A DNA stretch of 64,000 bases, taken from positions 62,001-126,000 of the forward strand of contig NZ_BMMX01000018.1 in NCBI RefSeq assembly GCF_014646155.1, read 5' to 3'. The translations under genes and the position numbers were made by a program. The first letter of the stretch is position 1. Each line of letters starts with the position of its first letter. The notes below the pieces were generated by a model. It saw only the letters and a list, made by a program, of their open reading frames with translations. It ran no database searches and was not told the DNA's origin. The stretch is from Mangrovihabitans endophyticus. GTDB lineage: Bacteria > Actinomycetota > Actinomycetes > Mycobacteriales > Micromonosporaceae. This document shows positions 58,281 through 64,000 of this stretch, piece after piece.

Positions 58281-60395
58281 ATGCGTACGCTGCTGGTCGA
58301 CAACTACGACTCGTTCACGTACAACCTGTTCCACTACCTCGCCGAGGTGAACGGGCGTGAACCCGAGGTGATCCGCAACGACGACCCGGCATGGGATCCG
58401 CGGCGGCTCGCCGAGTTCGACAACGTGGTGCTCTCCCCCGGTCCGGGCACGCCGCACCGGCCGGCCGACTTCGGCCTGTGCGCGTCGATCGCGGCCGAGG
58501 GCCGGCTCCCGGTGCTCGGCGTGTGCCTGGGCCATCAGGGCATCGGCCTGGCGCACGGCGCGCGGGTGGGCCGGGCGCCGGAGCCGCGGCACGGACGCAC
58601 CTCGCTGATCCGGCACGACGGCACCGGCCTGTTCCGGGACCTGCCGTCGCCGCTGGAGGTGGTCCGCTACCACTCGCTGGCGGTCTCCGAGATCGCCGGG
58701 GATCTGGAGGCGACAGCCTGGACCGACGACGGCATCGTGATGGCCCTGCGTCACCGGGAGCTGCCGCTGTGGGGGGTGCAGTTCCACCCCGAGTCGATCG
58801 GCACCCAGGGCGGGCACCAACTGCTGGCCAACTTCGCCCGGCTGACCGAGCAGCACCGGCCCGCCCGTCCGGCGGTCACCGTGGCCGATGCCACCGCGGC
58901 CGGGACCGACCCGGCGGGGACCGAGCAGAGCACCGGCGACGAGCCGGTGCGGCGGCTGGACGTGCTCGTCGAGGCCATGGACACCCGCTGGGACGCCGAG
59001 GTCGCGTTCGACACGCTGATCCGCGGCGGCGACCATCCGTATTGGCTGGACAGCAGCCAGACCGGCGGCCCCGGCGAGGTCTCCATCATGGGCAACGCCG
59101 CCGGGCCGCTGGCCCGCATCGCCACCGCCGACGTCACCGCGGGCACCGTCACGGTCAGCTCGACGCACGGTGAGCAGGTGTTCTCCGGCGATTTCCTGGA
59201 CTGGCTGGACGCCGACCTGCGCGGGCTGCGGACCAGCGTGCCGTTCCTGCCGTTCGAATTCGGGCTGGGCTGGGTGGGCACGCTGGGCTACGAGCTGAAG
59301 GCCGAGTGCGACGGCGACGCCGTGCACCCGTCACCCGAGCCGGACGCGGCGATGGTCTTCGCCGACCGGGCGATCGTGCTGGACCACCGCACCCGCTGCA
59401 CCTACCTGCTGGCGCTGGCCGAGGACGGCGACCACGCGGACGCGCTGGCCTGGCTGGCCGACACCACCGCGGCGTTGAAGGACCTGACCGGGCGGGTGCC
59501 GCAGGACTGCACCCAACCGCCCGCGGCGCGCAGCTCGGCGCTGCGTCTGCGGCACGGCCGGGCGGCGTACCTGGACCTGATCGAAGCCTGCCAGGAGGAG
59601 ATCCGCAGCGGCGAGACGTACGAGGTCTGCCTGACCAACATGATCGAGGCGGACACCGACATCGACCCGTGGCAGGCGTACCGCTTCCTGCGCCGGTTCA
59701 GCCCGGCCCCGTTCGCCGCCTTCCTCGGCTTCGGCGACGTGTCGGTGCTGAGCACCTCGCCGGAACGTTTCCTGCAGATCGACCGGCACGGCGACATGGA
59801 ATCCAAGCCGATCAAGGGCACCCGGCCGCGCGGGCGCACCCCGGCCGAGGACGCGCTGCTGGTGGACGACCTCACCGGCAGCGAGAAGGACCGCGCGGAG
59901 AACCTGATGATCGTCGACCTGGTGCGGCACGACCTGGGCCGCTGCGCGGAGGTCGGCTCGGTGCACGCGGACAAGGTGTTCGATGTGGAGTCCTACGCGA
60001 CCGTGCACCAGCTTGTCAGCACGGTGCGCGCGCAGCTCGCCGCGGGCCGCACCGCGGTGGCCGGGGTGCGGTGCGCGTTCCCCGGCGGATCGATGACCGG
60101 CGCGCCGAAGATCCGCACCATGCAGATCATCGACCGGCTGGAGGCCGGGCCGCGCGGCATCTACTCCGGCGCCATCGGCTATTTCTCGCTGACCGGGGCG
60201 GCGGACCTGAGCATCGTCATCCGCACCATCGTGCTGCACGACGGTCACCTGCGGTACGGCGTCGGCGGGGCGATCATCGCGCTGTCGGACCCGGCCGGCG
60301 AATACGAGGAGACCGCGGTCAAGGCACGCCCGCTGCTGACCCTGCTCGGCGCGGAATTCCCGGAGCGCACCCCGCCGCTGGTCGCTCAGGCCTGA
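58281..60395 (+). CDS. pabAB: fused PabA-PabB 4-amino-4-deoxychorismate synthase
   Basis: A 704-residue bifunctional enzyme. Residues 1-195 are the PabA glutamine amidotransferase: [25 protein letters not shown], Cys82 in GVCLGHQGI, and FHPESIGTQ with the His-Glu pair. A linker of about 40 residues joins the PabB synthase (about 240-700), where [10 protein letters not shown] has Lys512, the residue that marks aminodeoxychorismate synthase rather than anthranilate synthase. [11 protein letters not shown] and [14 protein letters not shown] follow. It makes the ADC that PabC cleaves to p-aminobenzoate, the starter of aromatic heptaene polyenes. RBS AAGGAG precedes the ATG; the PKS gene follows in 22 bases. 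Confidence 0.94.
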   Translation: MRTLLVDNYDSFTYNLFHYLAEVNGREPEVIRNDDPAWDPRRLAEFDNVVLSPGPGTPHRPADFGLCASIAAEGRLPVLGVCLGHQGIGLAHGARVGRAPEPRHGRTSLIRHDGTGLFRDLPSPLEVVRYHSLAVSEIAGDLEATAWTDDGIVMALRHRELPLWGVQFHPESIGTQGGHQLLANFARLTEQHRPARPAVTVADATAAGTDPAGTEQSTGDEPVRRLDVLVEAMDTRWDAEVAFDTLIRGGDHPYWLDSSQTGGPGEVSIMGNAAGPLARIATADVTAGTVTVSSTHGEQVFSGDFLDWLDADLRGLRTSVPFLPFEFGLGWVGTLGYELKAECDGDAVHPSPEPDAAMVFADRAIVLDHRTRCTYLLALAEDGDHADALAWLADTTAALKDLTGRVPQDCTQPPAARSSALRLRHGRAAYLDLIEACQEEIRSGETYEVCLTNMIEADTDIDPWQAYRFLRRFSPAPFAAFLGFGDVSVLSTSPERFLQIDRHGDMESKPIKGTRPRGRTPAEDALLVDDLTGSEKDRAENLMIVDLVRHDLGRCAEVGSVHADKVFDVESYATVHQLVSTVRAQLAAGRTAVAGVRCAFPGGSMTGAPKIRTMQIIDRLEAGPRGIYSGAIGYFSLTGAADLSIVIRTIVLHDGHLRYGVGGAIIALSDPAGEYEETAVKARPLLTLLGAEFPERTPPLVAQA

Positions 60396-60417
60396 TCACC
60401 ACCCGATCGGAGGCATC

Positions 60418-63400
60418 ATGGCGATCACCGCCGCGGACTACCGCGTCGAACCGCCGTCCGACCTGTCCGCGCAGGCCGCCGGGCACACCCTGCCGGCGGT
60501 GTTCGCCGCCGCCGCGGAAGCCGAGCCGGACGCGGTGGCGATCCGCGACGGCGACCGGGCGTGGACGTGGCGGCAGTGGCGCACCGAGGTCGACGCGCTG
60601 GCCCGCGGGCTGCAGGAGACCGGCGTCGGCCGCGGCGACGTGGTGGCCGTGCAGTTGCCGAACTGCTTCGAGTACCAGACCGTGCACCTGGCGGTGGCGG
60701 CGATCGGCGCGGTGATGATGCCGGTGCACATGGGCAGCGGCGCCCGGGACGTGCTGGCGCTGCTGCGCCGCGTCGACCCGGTGGCGTTCGTGCTGTGGGC
60801 CGACGGCGGATCCACCGCGGACGACAACCTGCCCGCGGCGGTGCCGTCGCTGCGGGCGGCGCTCACCGTGGACGCGGTGCGCGCCACCGTGGACCACTGG
60901 CGCGGGCACCGGCCGCACCCGGTGGAGGTGGGCCCGGACGACCCGTTCGTGCTGCTGCCGTCGTCGGGCACCACCTCGCAGCGTCCGAAGATCTGCGTGC
61001 ACACCCACCGCGGGCTGCTGTCCAACACCGACCACGTGGCGCGGGAGGCGGCGGCGTCGTTCACCGGCGGCATCATCACCGCATGCCCGCTGACCCATCT
61101 GTTCGGTCTGCAGTCGCTGCACAACGCGCTGTTCGCGCGGTGCCCGCAGACGCTGCTGAACGGCTGGGACGTGGACACCTTCCTGGCGCTGGGACGGGCC
61201 ACCCAGCCCCGCGTGGTGTTCCTGGTGCCGACACAGATCTACGACGTGATCGGCCGGCTCGCCGCGACCGGGCAGACGGCCGGTTTCGCCCCCGCCGAGG
61301 TGCGCACCGCGGGCGCGGCACTGCCCGCCGCCGCGGTCGAACAGTTACGCGCCGCGCTGGGCGCGGCGGTGGTCATCGTGTGGGGCATGTCCGAGATCGG
61401 CACCGGCACCCGCAGCCTGGCCGGCGACGACCCGCAGGTGCCCGCGCGGACGGTCGGCCGGCCCTCGGCCGGCTCCCGGGTGCGTGTGGTGGACACGGCC
61501 GGCGAGCCGTGCCCGGCGCAGGTGGCGGGCGAGCTGCAGTTCCAGGGCGCGAGCATGTTCCGCGGCTACTACCGCGACGAGGAGCTGACCCAGCGGGCGA
61601 TGACCGCCGACGGCTGGCTGCGCACCGGCGACATGGCGGCGCTGGACGACGACGGCCGGGTGCTGTTCCGCGGCCGCTCCGCCGAGATCATCAACGTGGG
61701 CGGGCGCAAGGTGTCCGCCATCGAGGTGCAGAACCTGCTGGCCGACCTGCCCGGCGTCGGACCGCTGGCGGTGGTCGCCCAGGCGGACGAGCGCCTCGGC
61801 GAATACCCGTGCCTGGTGCTCACCGAGGCGGCCCGCGGCCGTGTCGACCTGAGCACCGTCACCGATTTCCTGCGCGCGGGCGGCACCGCCGACTACAAGA
61901 TCCCGCTGGATCTGGTGTTCCTGCCGGACCTGCCGCGCACCCCGGCGGGCAAGCTGCACCGGCGGGCACTGGAGGACATGCTGCGCGAGCGCGCCCCGCA
62001 GGCGCCGGCCGCGTTCACCGGCACCCTGGCCGACGCGCTGGACCTGATCCGCTCCTGCGTGCGGCGCATCACCGACGGTGCCGACATCGGCGACGAGGAC
62101 TCGTTCCGCAGCCGGGGCATGGACTCCATCCGCACCGTGCGGCTGCGCAACGCGCTGGCCGAGGCGACCGGACTCGGCCTGCCGGCCACCGTGGCCTTCG
62201 ACTACCCGACGCCGCTGGCGCTCGCCCAGCACCTCACCGGCCAGGGCTGGGCGGTGGACGACGCGGGCCCCGCGGCGGACGCGGGCGCGCCCATCGCGAT
62301 CGTCGGCATGGCGTGCCGGCTGCCCGGTGGGGTGCGCTCGCCGGAAGATCTGTGGGACGTCGTCACCGGGGGCGTCGACGCGGTCGGCGACTTCCCGAGC
62401 GACCGCGGCTGGGACCTGGACACGCTGTTCCACGACGACCCGGACAACCCCGGCACCACGTACGCGCGGCAGGGCGGCTTCCTGCACGATGCGGCCGATT
62501 TCGACGCGGGGTTCTTCGGCTTCTCCCCGCGCGAGGCGCTGGCCACCGACCCGCAGCAGCGGCTGATGCTGGAGGTGGCCTGGGAGGCGTTCGAGCGGGC
62601 CGGCATCGACCCGGACACCCTGCGCGGCTCGCGCACCGGGGTGTTCACCGGCGCGATGTACCACGACTACGCGACGGGCGCCCCGGGCGAGCTGGAGGGG
62701 CTGCTGGCGGTGGGCACCGCGGCGAGCGCCATGTCCGGGCGCATCGCGTACACGTTCGGCCTGCACGGCCCGGCGATGACGGTGGACACCGCCTGCTCCT
62801 CGTCGCTGGTGGCGCTGCACCTGGCCTGCCAGTCGCTGCGCGCCGGGGAGTCGTCGCTGGCGCTGGCGGGCGGCGCGGCGGTGATGGCGACCCCGGCGTC
62901 GTTCGTGGAGTTCGCCCGGCTGCGCGGATTGTCCGCGGACGGCCGGTGCAAGTCGTTCGGCGCGGGCGCGGACGGCGCGGCCTGGTCCGAGGGCGCCGGG
63001 CTGCTGCTGCTGGAACGGCTGGACGAGGCCCGCCGCAACGGGCACGAGGTGCTGGCGGTGGTGCGCGGTTCGGCGGTCAACTCCGACGGCGCATCCAACG
63101 GTCTGACCGCCCCGAACGGGCCGTCCCAGCAGCGCGTCATCCGGCAGGCGCTGGCCGCGGCGGGCGTACCGGCGACGGACGTGGACCTGGTCGAGGCGCA
63201 CGGCACCGGTACCGCGCTGGGTGACCCGATCGAGGCGCAGGCGGTGCTGGCGACGTACGGCGAGGGGCGCCCGGCCGACCGCCCCCTGTGGCTGGGATCG
63301 GTGAAGTCGAACCTCGGGCACACCCAGGCGGCGGCCGGGGTGGCCGGGGTGATCAAGGCGGTGCTGGCGATGCGGCACGGCGTGCTGCCCCGCACCCTGC

Positions 63401-64000
63401 ATGCGGATGAGCCGACGCCGCAGGTGGACTGGTCGGCGGGCACGGTGCGGCTGCTGCAGCAGGCCCAGCCGTGGACGGCGCAGCGGCGGCTGGCCGGGGT
63501 GTCGTCGTTCGGCATCAGCGGCACCAACGCGCACGTGGTGCTGGAGGGGACGACGGCCCCGGACGAGCCTTCCTCCCCGGCGGACGAGCCGGCGGAGGGC
63601 CCGGCGGCGTGGTTGCTGTCCGCCCGCGGCGGCGCGGCCCTGCGCGCCCAGGCGGGACGGCTGGCGGCACACCTGCGGCAGGCGCGGCACGACCCGGCCG
63701 ACGTGGCGTACACGCTGGCGACCGGCCGGGCGGTGCACCCGGACCAGGCGGTGGTGACCGGCCGCGACGCCGGCGAGTTGCTGGACGCGCTGGACGCGCT
63801 GGCGGAAGGCGGCGGCCCGGCGATCACCACACGGGCGGGAGGCCGGGGACGGCTGGCGTTCCTGTTCTCCGGCCAGGGCAGTCAGCGCGCCGCCATGGGA
63901 CGCGAGCTGGCGTCCCGATACCCCGTGTTCCGGGAGGCGTTCGAACACCTGTGCGCCCGGCTGACCATCGACTGGGAACGGCTGGACGAGACCGGCAACG
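60418..64000 (+). CDS. polyene PKS loading and first module (partial, runs off the edge)
   Basis: The open frame starts at the ATG at 60418 (GGAGGC just before it) and has no stop to 64000, so at least 1194 residues. Residues 1-530 are an acyl-CoA ligase-type adenylation domain: [45 protein letters not shown] and the C-terminal [11 protein letters not shown] with the catalytic Lys. An ACP follows (about 540-605) with Ser570 in GMDSI. A ketosynthase (about 622-1050) has Cys793 in TACSSS, EAHGTGT and KSNLGHTQ, all catalytic residues intact. An acyltransferase begins with FLFSGQGSQ near 1145 and is cut by the window. CoL-ACP-KS-AT is the starter arrangement of FscA/CanP1-type PKS, taking p-aminobenzoate. 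Confidence 0.92.
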   Translation, partial: MAITAADYRVEPPSDLSAQAAGHTLPAVFAAAAEAEPDAVAIRDGDRAWTWRQWRTEVDALARGLQETGVGRGDVVAVQLPNCFEYQTVHLAVAAIGAVMMPVHMGSGARDVLALLRRVDPVAFVLWADGGSTADDNLPAAVPSLRAALTVDAVRATVDHWRGHRPHPVEVGPDDPFVLLPSSGTTSQRPKICVHTHRGLLSNTDHVAREAAASFTGGIITACPLTHLFGLQSLHNALFARCPQTLLNGWDVDTFLALGRATQPRVVFLVPTQIYDVIGRLAATGQTAGFAPAEVRTAGAALPAAAVEQLRAALGAAVVIVWGMSEIGTGTRSLAGDDPQVPARTVGRPSAGSRVRVVDTAGEPCPAQVAGELQFQGASMFRGYYRDEELTQRAMTADGWLRTGDMAALDDDGRVLFRGRSAEIINVGGRKVSAIEVQNLLADLPGVGPLAVVAQADERLGEYPCLVLTEAARGRVDLSTVTDFLRAGGTADYKIPLDLVFLPDLPRTPAGKLHRRALEDMLRERAPQAPAAFTGTLADALDLIRSCVRRITDGADIGDEDSFRSRGMDSIRTVRLRNALAEATGLGLPATVAFDYPTPLALAQHLTGQGWAVDDAGPAADAGAPIAIVGMACRLPGGVRSPEDLWDVVTGGVDAVGDFPSDRGWDLDTLFHDDPDNPGTTYARQGGFLHDAADFDAGFFGFSPREALATDPQQRLMLEVAWEAFERAGIDPDTLRGSRTGVFTGAMYHDYATGAPGELEGLLAVGTAASAMSGRIAYTFGLHGPAMTVDTACSSSLVALHLACQSLRAGESSLALAGGAAVMATPASFVEFARLRGLSADGRCKSFGAGADGAAWSEGAGLLLLERLDEARRNGHEVLAVVRGSAVNSDGASNGLTAPNGPSQQRVIRQALAAAGVPATDVDLVEAHGTGTALGDPIEAQAVLATYGEGRPADRPLWLGSVKSNLGHTQAAAGVAGVIKAVLAMRHGVLPRTLHADEPTPQVDWSAGTVRLLQQAQPWTAQRRLAGVSSFGISGTNAHVVLEGTTAPDEPSSPADEPAEGPAAWLLSARGGAALRAQAGRLAAHLRQARHDPADVAYTLATGRAVHPDQAVVTGRDAGELLDALDALAEGGGPAITTRAGGRGRLAFLFSGQGSQRAAMGRELASRYPVFREAFEHLCARLTIDWERLDETGN

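Noticed and set aside
60561-63224. 887-codon plus-strand frame inside the PKS gene
   Set aside because: It is out of frame with the CoL-ACP-KS domains and consists of Arg/Gly/Pro runs.
1-64000. tRNA, rRNA, riboswitch or insertion sequence
   Set aside because: I looked for tRNA cloverleaf ends, rRNA-like blocks, transposase signatures and terminal inverted repeats with target duplications, and saw none that I could support by eye.

Overview
The window is about 64 kb of very GC-rich DNA with actinobacterial codon use: third positions are almost all G/C, GTG and TTG starts occur, and many genes overlap by ATGA. Gene content (PadR, MerR, TetR, AsnC and LuxR regulators, F420-type PPOX protein, secreted CBM13 glycosidases, a SpoIIE-type phosphatase, modular PKS) fits a filamentous soil actinomycete. 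A member of the Micromonosporaceae such as Actinoplanes is my guess; no rRNA or tRNA gene was seen that could settle it.

Layout. 0.1-3.8 kb (minus): a GGDEF/EAL c-di-GMP enzyme followed by two hypotheticals. 3.9-6.3 kb (plus): a truncated Rossmann-gene remnant, then PadR, a HAAS-type membrane protein and an MDR oxidoreductase. 6.3-14.4 kb: glutaredoxin-like membrane protein, a divergent SDR/XRE pair, a GNAT, a decayed DUF427 gene, a drug-export ABC operon ending in its MerR regulator (MerR-type operator visible), a PPOX protein, an EamA exporter and a Tat-exported S66 peptidase. 14.5-18.7 kb: a secreted PQQ propeller protein, a secreted hypothetical, a hydrolase and a DUF6886-like protein. 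18.7-21.6 kb: repeat-rich DNA with one repeat-bearing gene that appears to have lost one base. 21.6-28.9 kb: membrane protein, methyltransferase/TetR pair, LexA-like repressor, second methyltransferase, GH12 glucanase, FAD monooxygenase/TetR pair. 29-38.4 kb: secreted HExxH protein, histidine kinase, UbiD decarboxylase, SpoIIE phosphatase, DinB-like protein, GH54 arabinofuranosidase with two nearly identical CBM13 domains, and several short-repeat tracts.

38.4-43 kb is a putrescine/GABA-type catabolic operon (aldehyde dehydrogenase, AsnC, class III aminotransferase, FAD oxidase). 43.8-48.1 kb encodes a heterodimeric ABC exporter whose second subunit carries an excisionase/MerR-like DNA-binding domain at its C-terminus, the most unusual protein here. 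48.1-52.8 kb holds a membrane protein, a lactate permease and a LuxR-type regulator lacking the usual N-terminal ATPase.

From 53.4 kb to the right edge lies one end of an aromatic polyene macrolide cluster: glycosyltransferase, mycosamine aminotransferase, P450, ferredoxin, type II thioesterase, fused PabAB synthase, and a type I PKS opening with a CoA-ligase/ACP loading module followed by KS and AT. Gene content and order match the candicidin/FR-008 family. Two 16-bp palindromes resembling PimM-type PAS-LuxR operators lie before the glycosyltransferase and before the thioesterase and divide the cluster into two probable transcription units. An intergenic inverted-repeat family (three full copies, near 34.6, 37.4 and 50.9 kb) and several tandem repeats with periods not divisible by three punctuate the gaps.
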